From: Thiemannella venezuelensis
GTDB lineage: Bacteria; Actinomycetota; Actinomycetes; Streptosporangiales; Streptosporangiaceae
Length of the DNA: 64,000 bases
Reading direction: 5' to 3'
Assembly: GCF_014203605.1 (NCBI RefSeq)
Contig: NZ_JACHJJ010000003.1
Coordinates: forward strand, 248,001-312,000
Of this stretch, positions 36,869 through 46,292 are shown piece by piece. Below the pieces are notes generated by a model. The model saw only the letters and a list, made by a program, of their open reading frames with translations. It was not told the DNA's origin and made no database searches. Numbering within the stretch: the stretch's first letter is position 1; each line of letters opens with the position of its first letter. The position numbers and the translations under genes were made by a program.

Positions 36869-39094
36869 TCAGGGCACCGCCATCCAGACGTCGACCGCGA
36901 GGGACCAGGTCCCGTCCGGGGCCTTGACCAGGGAGCGCTCGTCCTGCCGGGTGCGCAGGGCCATCACCCGCACCGGCGTGCCGTACGGCGTGAGCTGACC
37001 CGCCTCGGCGGCGAGCAGGACCGGGGTACGGCCCGCCGCCCGGATCCGGCCGGTCAGGCGGGTGACGTCGGCCGGGGCCGGGAGGCTGGTGCCGGGGACG
37101 ACCGCGACCCCGGCGGCGGGCACGCCGCACAGCCCCCGGACGAGCTGGGTGAACCGGTCGGCGGTCACCCGCTCCGCGAGCAGGACCGAGGCGTTCTCCG
37201 GGAGGGCGGCGCACATGGCCTCGACCGCCGCGCGCTCCCCCCGCCCGACCGGCGTGAAGGCGGTACCGATGGAGGTGACGGCCGGGGGGACGAGCAGCAG
37301 CGCCGCGCCGAGGACGGCGAACCGGGCCGGAGCGGCGGCGAACCAGGACCGGACGGCCGCCAGGAGGTCTCTGACCGCGGACGGGAGCCGGGCGGCGGCG
37401 TGCTCCGGCTCCCGGATCCTCTCCTCGATCCGGCGCAGGCCCCAGGCCGCGAGCAGGATCATGCCGGGGATCACCACGGGGACCAGCCGACGGGCGGCGA
37501 AGGGGTGGTCGGGGGTGATGGCCGGGCGGTAGAGCGTGGTGACCGTCGTCCAGCCGATGACCATCAGCGGGAGCAGCCACTCCGGAGCGGCCCCTCTGGC
37601 CACCCTCCGGGTCAGTACGGCCGCCGCCGCCGTGGCGAGCACCACGGCCGGGAGCCCGACGTACCAGACCACCCAGTGCAGCGAATCCTCGTAGTAGAGC
37701 CGGGTGCCGTCCGCCGGCAGCCCGTTCGCCTGCTGGGTCTTGGCGATGAACTCGGAGGTCAGCAGGTCCTCGGGGGTGGTGGCGTGCCGGGTCACGGTCT
37801 GCAGCCACGGCCGGGCCGCGAACAGGGCCACGACGCCCGCGACCGCCCCGCCGGCGATCCCGGGCAGCCGCCGGATCCGGGCGGCCCGGCGCAGCGGGCC
37901 CGCGAGCCGGGGAGCCAGCGCGGCTCCGGCCAGCGTGAGGAGCAGGACGGCTCCGCAGACCGCCAGCAGGGGCTTCAGCGAGCCGGAGAGGTAGTTCAGG
38001 TACGGCCGGGAGAGCAGGGAGGCGGCGCCCAGGCCGAGACCGGCCCCGGCCAGCAGTCCGGCCAGCAGCGGCGCCCCGAGCCGCGCCTCCGGGCGCGGAC
38101 CGGGTCCTGTCCGTTCGGCACCGGGTGGCTCCGCCTCGTGGGTGTCCGGCGCCGCCTCCGCGCCGTTCTCCACCCGGCGCAGGGCGATCAGCAGGCCCGC
38201 GTAGGCCGGCACGGGCAGCACGTCCCGCAGGCCGTCGATCCTGACCAGGACGGCCAGCCCGAGCACCAGCCCGGCCAGGGCGGCCCCGGCGGCGGCCCCC
38301 CGGCCCCCTCCGGCGGTTCCGTCGGCCCCGCCCGAGGGCGCGGGGAGCCGGGACCGGGCGTCGAGCAGCAGGGTCATGCCGCCGAACAGCATGATCAGGG
38401 ACGGGATCTCGCTGAAGGAGGTCCGGGACGTGTAGAGGATCGGCAGGCTCAACGCGAACGCGAGCGCCGCGACCGGCGCCCGGCGCGCCCCGGCCAGCCG
38501 GGCCACCACTCCGGCGAAGACCAGCACCGCCAGGGCGCCCAGCACCGGCGGGGCGAGCAGCAGCCCGGGCAGGCCGCCCAGCCAGTGCCCGGCCGCGTGG
38601 AGCATCGGCGGCCCCGGCATGAACTGCGGCACGACCGCACCGTCGTGGTCGTAGAAGCCCACGCTGCCGAAGAGGAGTGCCGGGTCGGGCCCGCCGAAGG
38701 CCGCCTCGCCGTACGGGATCGGCAGGGAACCGTGCTCCGCCAGCCAGGCGGCGTACTGCGCGTAGGTGGCGGGGTCGCGGCGGACGATCAGCTGCTCGCT
38801 GTGGAGGACGGTGTTGACGACCCACGAGCCCAGCGCCGCGGCCAGCACCCCGCCCGTCTGCCGGGCGGTCGCCCCGGGGATCGCGGGCAGGCGGCGCAGG
38901 CCGTACCGGCAGAGCAGAACGGCGGCGGCCGTGCCCGACGGGACCGCGACGAGCGGGTGGAACCGGCCGAGCAGCAGCAGCGGGAGCCCGGCCAGCAGCC
39001 AGCCCGCGAGCACGAGCGCGGGCGCGGCCGACACCGCGGCGAGCACCCGTCCCGCCGAGGGTCTCCGCACACGATCCAGCAGACCGGCCTCCAT
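36869..39094 (-). CDS. GT39-like multi-span membrane glycosyltransferase
   Basis: 741 aa from the ATG at 39094. The frame continues to 39406 but that part has no match to the family. About twelve membrane segments with the long outside loop after the first pair that contains a conserved Asp (IVRRDPATYAQYAAWLAEHG), typical of C-type glycosyltransferases using polyprenyl-phosphate sugars. A soluble C-terminal part (residues 630-741) has an alpha/beta look. It would take sugar from a lipid carrier at the outer face. Divergent from a second protein of related type (39195), with about 100 bp between them. Confidence 0.75.
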   Translation of the reverse strand: MEAGLLDRVRRPSAGRVLAAVSAAPALVLAGWLLAGLPLLLLGRFHPLVAVPSGTAAAVLLCRYGLRRLPAIPGATARQTGGVLAAALGSWVVNTVLHSEQLIVRRDPATYAQYAAWLAEHGSLPIPYGEAAFGGPDPALLFGSVGFYDHDGAVVPQFMPGPPMLHAAGHWLGGLPGLLLAPPVLGALAVLVFAGVVARLAGARRAPVAALAFALSLPILYTSRTSFSEIPSLIMLFGGMTLLLDARSRLPAPSGGADGTAGGGRGAAAGAALAGLVLGLAVLVRIDGLRDVLPVPAYAGLLIALRRVENGAEAAPDTHEAEPPGAERTGPGPRPEARLGAPLLAGLLAGAGLGLGAASLLSRPYLNYLSGSLKPLLAVCGAVLLLTLAGAALAPRLAGPLRRAARIRRLPGIAGGAVAGVVALFAARPWLQTVTRHATTPEDLLTSEFIAKTQQANGLPADGTRLYYEDSLHWVVWYVGLPAVVLATAAAAVLTRRVARGAAPEWLLPLMVIGWTTVTTLYRPAITPDHPFAARRLVPVVIPGMILLAAWGLRRIEERIREPEHAAARLPSAVRDLLAAVRSWFAAAPARFAVLGAALLLVPPAVTSIGTAFTPVGRGERAAVEAMCAALPENASVLLAERVTADRFTQLVRGLCGVPAAGVAVVPGTSLPAPADVTRLTGRIRAAGRTPVLLAAEAGQLTPYGTPVRVMALRTRQDERSLVKAPDGTWSLAVDVWMAVP

Positions 39095-39194
39095 GATTGA
39101 CCGAGGGTAGCGGCAGCGGCCGGTACGGCCCGCCTCGCGATCCCGCCGCCGGCGACCGGCCCGGACCCGCCGGAGCCGATAACGTACGCGGGAC

Positions 39195-40757
39195 GTGCGA
39201 AAGGGGCGGCGGGTGGTCGGGCTGGTGCGGCGGGACCGGGCGCTTGCGGCGTGGAGGCGGTGGACGGCCCGGATCGGCGACCTCGCGCGGAGGCCGTCGC
39301 GCGGGCGTGCGCCGCGGCTGCGGGGGGACCGGCGGCCGCCGTCGCTCCGCGACCACCGGTGGTTCCTGGGAGTGCTGGGGGCCGGGGCCGTCCTGCGGGC
39401 GGTCACGATGCTGGGCTACCGGCCGGCGCTCTGGTTCCCCGACTCCTACACCTACGTCGTCACCGCGCTGAGGCCCCGCCCCGACCTGGTCCGCCCCGCC
39501 GGGTACTCGATGTTCCTGCGCCTGCTGGAGCCGCTGCACAGCTTCGCCGCCGTCGCCCTGGCCCAGCACCTGCTCGGGCTCCTCGTCGGCGTGCTGGTCT
39601 ACCTGACGGCCCGGCGGGCGGGCGTTGCGGGGTGGGCCGCGGCGCTCGCCTCGGCGCCCGCGCTCCTGGACGCCTACCAGGTCGAGCTGGAGCACCTGCT
39701 GGTCTCCGACACCCTGTTCGCCGTGCTGGTCGTGGCGGCGGCCCGCCTGTCCGTCTCCCCGCGCCTGACATGGCGTACGGCGTGCGGGATCGGCCTGCTG
39801 CTCGCGGCGGCGACGCTCACCAGGACCGTCGGCCTCCCGCTGGTCGCGGTCTTCGCCGCCTGGCTGCTGTACCGGGCGCGGGGCCGGGTCCTGGCGGCCG
39901 GGGTCATGCTGGCCGCGGCGGCGCTGCCGGTCCTGGGCTACGGGGTGTGGTTCCACGCGACCTACCAGCGGGTCGGCATCGTGGGCGCGAACGGGGTCTT
40001 CCTCTACTCCAAGACGATGACGTTCGCCGACTGCTCGGTGATGGACCCCCCGCCGGACCTGGCGGTGCTCTGCGACCCCCGGCCGCCGGCGCAGCGGCCC
40101 CCCGCGCAGGAGTACATCTGGAGCTCCGAGTCCGCGCTGGTGAAGCTGCCCGGCATCACCTTCACCGAGGAGACCGACACCCTGGCCGGGCGGTTCGCCT
40201 CGCTGGCCATCCGGAGCCAGCCGCTCGACTACGCCGGCTCGGTCCTGTCGGAGCTGGCCCGCTCCTTCACCTGGGACCGCCCGGTCTACCCGGACGCGGA
40301 GGTCTACGGCTACTACCGGTTCCCGGCCGCGACCCCGCCGCCGCCGGGCCGGTACCCGGCCACGGTCGGGGCGGAGTTCGCGCAGCGCTACGAGCGGGGG
40401 CCGATCTCCACCGTGATCGCCGAGCCGTACGCCGGCTGGATGCGGTCCTACCAGGACGCGGTCCGGCTGCCCGGCGCGGTGCTGCTGGTGGTCCTGCTGC
40501 TCCCGCCGGCCCTGGCGGGCCTGCGGTGGCGGCGTGCCCGGAGGGGGGCGGCGGACGCCTCCGGCGGCGCGGCGGACGCGGACCCGGGGGCGGGCTCGGC
40601 GGCGTGGGCGCTGCCCTGGGTGACGGCGGTGGCCCTGCTCGTGGTGCCTCCGGCCGTGGCGGAGTTCGACTACCGGTACGTCCTGCCCGCCGTGCCGCTC
40701 GCCTGCCTGGCCCTCGCCCTGGTCACGGGTAAAGCTTTTTTCAAGAACATTCCATGA
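39195..40757 (+). CDS. GT39-like multi-span membrane protein
   Basis: 520 aa, GTG start. After a basic leader (RKGRRVVGLVRRDR) there are eight to ten membrane helices. The first large outside loop carries WFPDSYTYVV with the conserved Asp, as in polyprenyl-phosphate sugar-using transferases, and a second outside region (residues 265-400) has CSVMDPP and a C-D-P pair that may form a disulfide. It ends ALVTGKAFFKNIP. Divergent from the larger GT39-like protein at 36869. It probably adds sugars to an envelope polymer outside the membrane. No donor can be assigned. Confidence 0.75.
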   Translation: MRKGRRVVGLVRRDRALAAWRRWTARIGDLARRPSRGRAPRLRGDRRPPSLRDHRWFLGVLGAGAVLRAVTMLGYRPALWFPDSYTYVVTALRPRPDLVRPAGYSMFLRLLEPLHSFAAVALAQHLLGLLVGVLVYLTARRAGVAGWAAALASAPALLDAYQVELEHLLVSDTLFAVLVVAAARLSVSPRLTWRTACGIGLLLAAATLTRTVGLPLVAVFAAWLLYRARGRVLAAGVMLAAAALPVLGYGVWFHATYQRVGIVGANGVFLYSKTMTFADCSVMDPPPDLAVLCDPRPPAQRPPAQEYIWSSESALVKLPGITFTEETDTLAGRFASLAIRSQPLDYAGSVLSELARSFTWDRPVYPDAEVYGYYRFPAATPPPPGRYPATVGAEFAQRYERGPISTVIAEPYAGWMRSYQDAVRLPGAVLLVVLLLPPALAGLRWRRARRGAADASGGAADADPGAGSAAWALPWVTAVALLVVPPAVAEFDYRYVLPAVPLACLALALVTGKAFFKNIP

Positions 40758-40928
40758 AATGTCCGAATTTGAGTATGCTTGGCGGCCGGATCATCAGGAC
40801 GGCGAGGGGGACCGCCATGGCCAAATTCAGCCCATCACGGCTCCCCGCGCGCGTCGCGTGACCTACTCTTTGGGCGCGATGAGCGAGTTCAAGCAGCCCA
40901 GTGTGTTGCCGCCAAGCGAGGGGATCGC
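40758..40928 (+). other. intergenic region before the first LCP gene
   Basis: 171 bp. Relatively AT-rich in 40732-40780, with an imperfect hairpin ACATT-CCATGA-AATGT (40747-40762) that could serve as a terminator for the GT39-like gene or lie in the LCP promoter. No gene is supported in it. Confidence 0.3.
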
Positions 40929-42533
40929 ATGAGCGACCACCGGCATGTCGCCGTGAAGGAGCGCCAGGCCGTACCTGCCGTGCCCGGCCGCCGGGCCTCC
41001 CGGCGCGCCGGCGACGGCGGCCCGCCGCCGGAGGACCGCGCGCGGGGCGGTGAGCCGCCCCGCGGCAGGGGCGGCAGAGGGAGCCGGACCCGGCGCATCG
41101 GCCCGGGCGGCTGGGCCAGCATCGGCCTGACCGGCCTCCTGGTGCTCGGCACCCTCGGCGGCTACAAGCTCTACCGCGACACCCTCGGCAACATCGAGGG
41201 CGTCTCGATCAAGGACAAGCTCAGCGAGAACCGGCCGGTCAACCAGACCGGGGCGCTCAACGTGCTGCTGGTCGGCTCGGACACCCGCGAGGGCGACAAC
41301 CTCAGATACGGCCAGAAGATGGCCGACGCGGGCAAGCGCACCGACACGATCATCCTCATGCACATCTCGCCCAACCGCGACAAGGCGACGCTGGTCAGCT
41401 TCCCCCGCGACTCCATGGTGGACATGCCCGCCTGCAGGAACGAGAACGGCGCTCCGGTCGCCGCCCGGCACGACATGATCAACTCCGCCTACAACGTGGG
41501 CGGCATCACCTGCACGATCGACACGATCGAAGCTCTGACCGACATCCGCATCGACCACTTCGTCGAGGTGGACTTCACCGGCTTCAAGAACATCGTGGAC
41601 GCCCTGGGCGGCATCAGGATCTGCCTGAAGAGCCCGGTCGACAGCAAGAAGGCCAAGCTCACCCTCCCCGCGGGCTGGAACAACCTCAACGGGGAGAAGG
41701 CCCTGGGCTACGTGCGGCTGCGCGACTACGGCGACGGCAGCGACATCCAGCGGATCAAGCGCCAGCAGGTCTTCCTCACCAAGGTGGTGCAGAAGGCGAC
41801 CAGCAGCGACCTGCTCACCGACCCCGCGAGGCTCCTCGACTTCGTCACCCAGGCGGCCAGGTCGGTCCGGATGGACGAGGAACTGGCGAAGGACCCCCAG
41901 ACCCTGGTCGACATCGCCTCCAGCGCCAAGGCGCTGACCGCGAGCGGCGTCAAGTTCATCACCGTCCCGTGGGGCGCGGACCCGGCCGACAAGAACCGGG
42001 TCGTCTGGAAGCAGCCGCAGGCGAACGAGCTGTTCGAGTCCATCAAGAACGACACCGAGGTCGTCCCCACCGCCTCTCCCAGCAGCGGCCCCGCCAAGCC
42101 GGCCGTCAAGCACGAGCAGGTCCGGGTCCAGGTCTTCAACGGCACCGGCAAGCCGGGGCTGGCCACGGAGGTCGCCGGGAAGCTGGCCGCCCAGGGCTTC
42201 GTGGTGACCCACGTCGGCGACGCCACGACGGCCGCGGGGAACGTGCCCGCGACCGCGGTGCGCTACGGCAAGAAGGACGCCGCGGAGGGGCCGGCCTACG
42301 CCGACGCGCTGGCCGCGCGGCTCTCCGGCGAGAAGCTCGCCCCGACCGAGGGCAAGGTCAAGCCCGGCACCATCACGAAGTACGCGCCGGCCACCCCGAT
42401 CACCGAGACCCCCGCCGGCCCGGTCGTCCAGCTGGTCATCGGCGACGACTGGAAGGGCGTCCGGGTCCCCACCAAGATCCCCGACTCCCTCAAGGACTCC
42501 GTGGTCGACACCAAGACCGACCCCTGCCAGTGA
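40929..42533 (+). CDS. LytR-CpsA-Psr (LCP) family protein with LytR_C domain, copy 1
   Basis: 534 aa from the ATG at 40929. The open frame reaches back to 40779 without a ribosome site. Basic, Pro-rich cytosolic start, one membrane helix (GWASIGLTGLLVLGTLGG) near residue 62, then the LCP domain: LNVLLVGSDTREGDN, KRTDTIILMHISPNRDKATLVSFPRDS with the Arg/Asp pyrophosphate site, and LGGIRICLKSPVDSKKAKL. The end has a LytR_C fold (VRVQVFNGTGKPGLATEVAGKL). LCP proteins transfer lipid-linked teichoic acids, arabinogalactan or capsules to peptidoglycan. A second LCP gene is at 55573. A strong hairpin follows the stop. Confidence 0.9.
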   Translation: MSDHRHVAVKERQAVPAVPGRRASRRAGDGGPPPEDRARGGEPPRGRGGRGSRTRRIGPGGWASIGLTGLLVLGTLGGYKLYRDTLGNIEGVSIKDKLSENRPVNQTGALNVLLVGSDTREGDNLRYGQKMADAGKRTDTIILMHISPNRDKATLVSFPRDSMVDMPACRNENGAPVAARHDMINSAYNVGGITCTIDTIEALTDIRIDHFVEVDFTGFKNIVDALGGIRICLKSPVDSKKAKLTLPAGWNNLNGEKALGYVRLRDYGDGSDIQRIKRQQVFLTKVVQKATSSDLLTDPARLLDFVTQAARSVRMDEELAKDPQTLVDIASSAKALTASGVKFITVPWGADPADKNRVVWKQPQANELFESIKNDTEVVPTASPSSGPAKPAVKHEQVRVQVFNGTGKPGLATEVAGKLAAQGFVVTHVGDATTAAGNVPATAVRYGKKDAAEGPAYADALAARLSGEKLAPTEGKVKPGTITKYAPATPITETPAGPVVQLVIGDDWKGVRVPTKIPDSLKDSVVDTKTDPCQ

Positions 42534-42538
42534 GCCCG

Positions 42539-42583
42539 CGGCCGCCGTGGGGCCGCGCCTCCGGCGTGGTCCCACGGCGGCCG
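42539..42583. terminator. strong hairpin after the first LCP gene
   Basis: The 13-bp arms 42539-42551 and 42571-42583 are perfectly complementary with a 19-nt loop, six bases after the LCP stop codon. It separates the LCP gene from the acyltransferase gene, whose 5' region (42584-42792) is AT-richer around 42584-42606 and probably holds its promoter. Confidence 0.75.
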
Positions 42584-42792
42584 AACAATTACAATTTCCC
42601 GTTAACCGGCTCGAACATCCCCGGTCGTGCGACAGTCCGCACGCCACCGGTTTAGGGTGGTCGAGTCGGGTCGGCGAGGCGAAACCCCGCGCGGTCACCG
42701 TCCCCGGGGCACCTTCGCCGGCGTGTCCGACGACCTGTCCGTCCCGGCGGGCAGCGACCTCCGTCTCCGACAGATAGCTGAGCATCCCCCTC

Positions 42793-44364
42793 GTGAGCGA
42801 CACCCGACCCCCCTTCCCGGTTCCGGCGCCCAGGGACGACGACGCCTCCGGCGGCGTTCCCGGCGGGTTCGCCGCCGGACAGGGGCGGAAGCCCGCACCG
42901 TGGCCGATGCCCGAGAACGCGCAGCCCTCTCCGTCGGCCCGGCCCGAGCCCGCCTGGCCCGAGCTGCCGGACTCCGGGCCGGCCGTCTCCGGGCGGCGCG
43001 GGCGCCGGGCGCGCGAGGAGGAGTCGCCCGGCGAGGTCACCGCGTGGGGCTACCCGGTCTACGAGGAGCCCCGGCCGTCCGGCCCGCTGGAGGTCGGCGG
43101 GCTCCCCGTCCCGCAGGCCGCTCCGGCCCCGCAGGTTGCTCCGGTCCCGCAGACCGCCCCCGGCGAGCGGCCCTTCTCCTACTGGGGGAGCTCCCCGGAG
43201 CGGGAGCCCGAGCCCGCCTCGTGGAGCGGGGCGTGGGGGCGCCACCCCGGGGAGGAGCCGCGGCACGGGGGCGGAGCGGGTCCCGAGGAGGAGCCCGAGG
43301 CTCCCCCGGCCAGGAAGAAGCGCGAGCCGTACCTCGACAACGTCAAGTTCGTGCTGATCGCCATGGTCGTCACCGGGCACGCGCTCGTGCCCACGTTCGA
43401 GGCGCACTCGGCCAAGTCCGTGTACCTGTTCATCTACACGTTCCACATGCCGGCGTTCGTGCTGATCAGCGGCTATCTCGGCCGGAACTTCTGGAACTCC
43501 AACGCGAAGATCAACAAGCTGGTCGACACCATGCTGGTGCCGTACGTGGTCGTGGAGATCGGCTACGCGCTGCTCCGCGCCGCGGTGGGCCAGAAGTGGA
43601 CCCTGACGATCATCGACCCGGCCTGGCTGAACTGGTACCTGCTGGCCCTGGTGCTCTGGCGGATCTCCTCCCCCATCTGGACCCGCATGCGGCAGCCCCT
43701 GCTGGTCGCGGTGGCCATCTACATGATGGCCGGGTTCTCGGAGATCTCCGGCGACTTCAGCCTCGACCGGTTCTTCGGGCTGCTCCCGTTCTACGTGCTC
43801 GGCATGATGCTCAAGCCGGAGCACTTCGACCTGCTCAAGCCGCTCTGGGTGCGGATCACGGCGGGCGTCGTGATGGCGGGCGCCGCCGCCGTGGCGATCG
43901 TCATCGCGCCGCGCGTCAGCCTCAAGCCCGTCTACTTCCGCTACAGCTTCAAGAAGATGGACATGGACTGGTGGATCGGGCTCGGCGTCCGCGGCGCCAT
44001 CCTGGTCGCGGCGCTCGTCCTGACGTTCGCGCTGCTGGCCCTGGTGCCCCGGCGCGAGACCTGGTTCTCCGACCTCGGCACCCGCACGCTCTACGCCTAC
44101 CTGCTGCACGGCGTGGTGGTGCTCGTCGCCAAGGACCAGGGCTGGCTGAACTTCTCCTGGCTGCACGGCCCGCTGGGCGTGCTGGCCATCATGTCGAGCT
44201 CGGTGGCGCTGGCCATCGTGCTCTGCCTGCCGGAGACCCGCACGCTCTTCAAGTGGCTGCTGGAGCCCCGCCTGGTCTGGCTCTACCGGCGCCCCTCCGA
44301 ACCCTCCGCGGAGAAGGACGCCCCGGCCGGGGCCAAGGAGAGTTCAGCGGCAGTTACCCGGTAA
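42793..44364 (+). CDS. membrane acyltransferase (acyltransferase 3 / fucose-4-O-acetylase type)
   Basis: 523 aa, GTG start. The first 180 residues are a disordered, Pro/Gly/Glu-rich cytosolic tail. Then PYLDNVKFVLIAMVVTGHALVP gives the catalytic His region of acyltransferase-3 proteins, LYLFIYTFHMPAFVLISGY-like VYLFIYTFHMPAFVLISG follows, and about ten membrane helices continue to RTLYAYLLHGVVVLVAKD. It would O-acetylate (or acylate) an envelope glycan using an acyl donor from inside. It ends 49 bp before the GT4 gene on the same strand. Confidence 0.85.
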   Translation: MSDTRPPFPVPAPRDDDASGGVPGGFAAGQGRKPAPWPMPENAQPSPSARPEPAWPELPDSGPAVSGRRGRRAREEESPGEVTAWGYPVYEEPRPSGPLEVGGLPVPQAAPAPQVAPVPQTAPGERPFSYWGSSPEREPEPASWSGAWGRHPGEEPRHGGGAGPEEEPEAPPARKKREPYLDNVKFVLIAMVVTGHALVPTFEAHSAKSVYLFIYTFHMPAFVLISGYLGRNFWNSNAKINKLVDTMLVPYVVVEIGYALLRAAVGQKWTLTIIDPAWLNWYLLALVLWRISSPIWTRMRQPLLVAVAIYMMAGFSEISGDFSLDRFFGLLPFYVLGMMLKPEHFDLLKPLWVRITAGVVMAGAAAVAIVIAPRVSLKPVYFRYSFKKMDMDWWIGLGVRGAILVAALVLTFALLALVPRRETWFSDLGTRTLYAYLLHGVVVLVAKDQGWLNFSWLHGPLGVLAIMSSSVALAIVLCLPETRTLFKWLLEPRLVWLYRRPSEPSAEKDAPAGAKESSAAVTR

Positions 44365-44413
44365 TTAACCCGGCACATCCGGTGATGACGGAAGCGACAC
44401 CCAGCATCGGCAT

Positions 44414-45544
44414 ATGCGGGTATGCGTCGGGACAATCGTTCATCACCCCGAAGACGCCCGGATCATGCATCGGCAGATCCGGGCGCTCATCGAGGCCGGG
44501 CACGAGGTCACCTACGTCGCGCCCTTCACCGACTGCAACGTCACCCCGGAGCCGGGCATCCGGGCGGTGGACGTGCCCCGCGCGACGGGCCGCCGCCGGC
44601 GGCGCGCGCTCAGGGCCGCCCGCCGGGCGCTGAAGCGCGGCTCCGAAGGCGCCGACCTGCTGATCGTCCACGACATCGAGCTGCTGCTCCGGCTGCCCAG
44701 GCGCCGCCCCGTCACCGTCTGGGACGTGCACGAGGACACCGCCGCCGCCCTGGCCGCCAAGGACTACCTGCCCGCGGCCCTGCGCCTGCTCCTGCCCGCG
44801 CTGGTCCGCCGGATCGAGGCCCGCGCCGAGCGCCGCCTCCACCTGATCCTGGCCGAGGAGGCCTACCGCGAGCGGTTCGCCTCCGCCCACCCCGTCGTCC
44901 GCAACACCACCTACGTGCCCCGGCGACCGCCTCCCCCGCCCGGCCGCGACCGGGTGGTCCACGTGGGCCACCTCTCCCGGGCCAGGGGCGCGGCGGAACT
45001 CATCGAGCTCGCCCGGCGGCTGCTCCCGCACGGGATCCGGCTGGACCTGATCGGCGCCGCCGACGCCGAGGTCCGGCCGCTGCTGCGGGACGCGCAGCGG
45101 GAGGGAGTGCTCGACTGGTACGGATACGTGCCCAACCGGCACGCGCTGCGGATGGCCGAGGGGGCGCTCGCCGGGCTCTCCCTCCTGCACGACCTGCCCA
45201 ACTACCGGCGGTCGATGCCGACCAAGGTCGTCGAGTACATGGCCCGCGGCCTGCCGGTGGTCACCACCCCGCTCCCGGCGGCCGCCTCCCTGGTCGAGCG
45301 GGCCGGATGCGGAGTCGTCGTGCCCTTCGGGGACGTGGACGCCGCGGTGGCGGCCGTGCTCGCGCTGCGGGAGGACCCGGAGGAGGCCGCGGCGATGGGC
45401 GCACGCGGCCACGCCGAGGCGGCGCGCGAGCACGACTGGCCCGGCCACGCGGAGGAGTTCGTCCGCCACCTGGAGGAGTGGGCGGGCAAACCCGTGACGG
45501 GCGGCCGCGGGCTTGGTCTACTTGAACCATGGCACGCCATCTGA
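44414..45544 (+). CDS. GT4-type glycosyltransferase
   Basis: 376 aa. N-terminal Rossmann half: MRVCVGTIVHHPEDARIMHRQ, HEVTYVAPFTD, and a DLLIVHDIELLLRL region. The second half carries VVHVGHLSRARGAAELIELARRL near residue 180 and the donor-binding PTKVVEYMARGLPVVTTPLPAAASLVERAG near 270, giving a GT-B fold. It is basic in residues 58-80. The final 16 nt overlap the start of the acetoacetate-decarboxylase-like gene in another frame. Probably a cytosolic enzyme of envelope glycan assembly. The sugar is not assigned. Confidence 0.82.
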   Translation: MRVCVGTIVHHPEDARIMHRQIRALIEAGHEVTYVAPFTDCNVTPEPGIRAVDVPRATGRRRRRALRAARRALKRGSEGADLLIVHDIELLLRLPRRRPVTVWDVHEDTAAALAAKDYLPAALRLLLPALVRRIEARAERRLHLILAEEAYRERFASAHPVVRNTTYVPRRPPPPPGRDRVVHVGHLSRARGAAELIELARRLLPHGIRLDLIGAADAEVRPLLRDAQREGVLDWYGYVPNRHALRMAEGALAGLSLLHDLPNYRRSMPTKVVEYMARGLPVVTTPLPAAASLVERAGCGVVVPFGDVDAAVAAVLALREDPEEAAAMGARGHAEAAREHDWPGHAEEFVRHLEEWAGKPVTGGRGLGLLEPWHAI

Positions 45545-46260
45545 TCCAGGGACGCGAGGTGGCCATGCCGGTGCGCGTCCGGGACGCCGCCGTCTGCACC
45601 GCCTCCTACCTCGTGCGGGCCGACGCGGCCCGGGCGGTGATCGCCTACACCGGGCTCGACGTGGCCGAGGTCCTGCCCGGCAGGGCCGTCTGCTCCCTGG
45701 CGTTCGTCGACTACACCGACGGCGACCTGGACGCCTACCACGAGTTCGGGGTCGTCTTCCTGGTCCGTCCGCCCGAGGCCGGGCCCGCACCCCGCCGGGG
45801 CCTGCTCGCCGGCCTGTCGGAGCTGCGCCGCTCCGGCGCCGGGACGTTCGTGCACTGGCTCCCCGTCGACCAGGGCTTCACCCTGGAGGCGGGGCGGACG
45901 ATCTGGGGCTTCCCCAAGGAGCTGGCCGGCATCGACCTCCGCCTGGCCTCGCCGTACAAGCGGTGCATCGTCCGCAAGGACGACCGCATGGTCGTCGACA
46001 TGCTCATCCGGCCCGGGGTCCCGGTGCCCGGCGCGGCGGGCCGCCTGGACGCCTACAGCCACCTGGACGGCGTCACCCGCCGCATCCCCTGGTCCTTCAC
46101 CCCGCGCGGCGTCCGCGTCCGCCCGGGCGGCGCGCTGGTCCGGCTGGGCAACCACCCCGTCGCCAGGGAGCTCAGCGAGCTCGGCCTGCCCAGGCGGGCC
46201 CTGGTCACCGCCACCGTCGCCCACACCTCCATGTCCTTCGGCGAGGCGAAGGCGCTGTAG
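45529..46260 (+). CDS. acetoacetate decarboxylase (ADC) family protein
   Basis: 243 aa, the family's usual length. ADC-like features: VVFLVRPP strand, WLPVDQGFTLEAGRTIWGFPKELAGIDL with the Schiff-base Lys candidate at residue 130, and a PWSFTPRGV end part. In clostridial ADC the reactive Lys is flanked by a second Lys that lowers its pKa. Here the next residue is Glu (K-E), so decarboxylase activity on acetoacetate is doubtful. The fold is also used for other reactions. It overlaps the preceding GT4 by 16 nt. Its role in this envelope island is unclear. Confidence 0.8.
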   Translation: MARHLIQGREVAMPVRVRDAAVCTASYLVRADAARAVIAYTGLDVAEVLPGRAVCSLAFVDYTDGDLDAYHEFGVVFLVRPPEAGPAPRRGLLAGLSELRRSGAGTFVHWLPVDQGFTLEAGRTIWGFPKELAGIDLRLASPYKRCIVRKDDRMVVDMLIRPGVPVPGAAGRLDAYSHLDGVTRRIPWSFTPRGVRVRPGGALVRLGNHPVARELSELGLPRRALVTATVAHTSMSFGEAKAL

Positions 46261-46292
46261 GGAAGGCGGGATCCGCTCTGCCGGCCCCTCGG

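Noticed and set aside
35799-39956. FtsX-like frame extending to 1385 residues
   Set aside because: The N-terminal 1050 residues are an off-frame shadow of the GT39-like gene. The ATG at 36791 gives a normal anchored protein.
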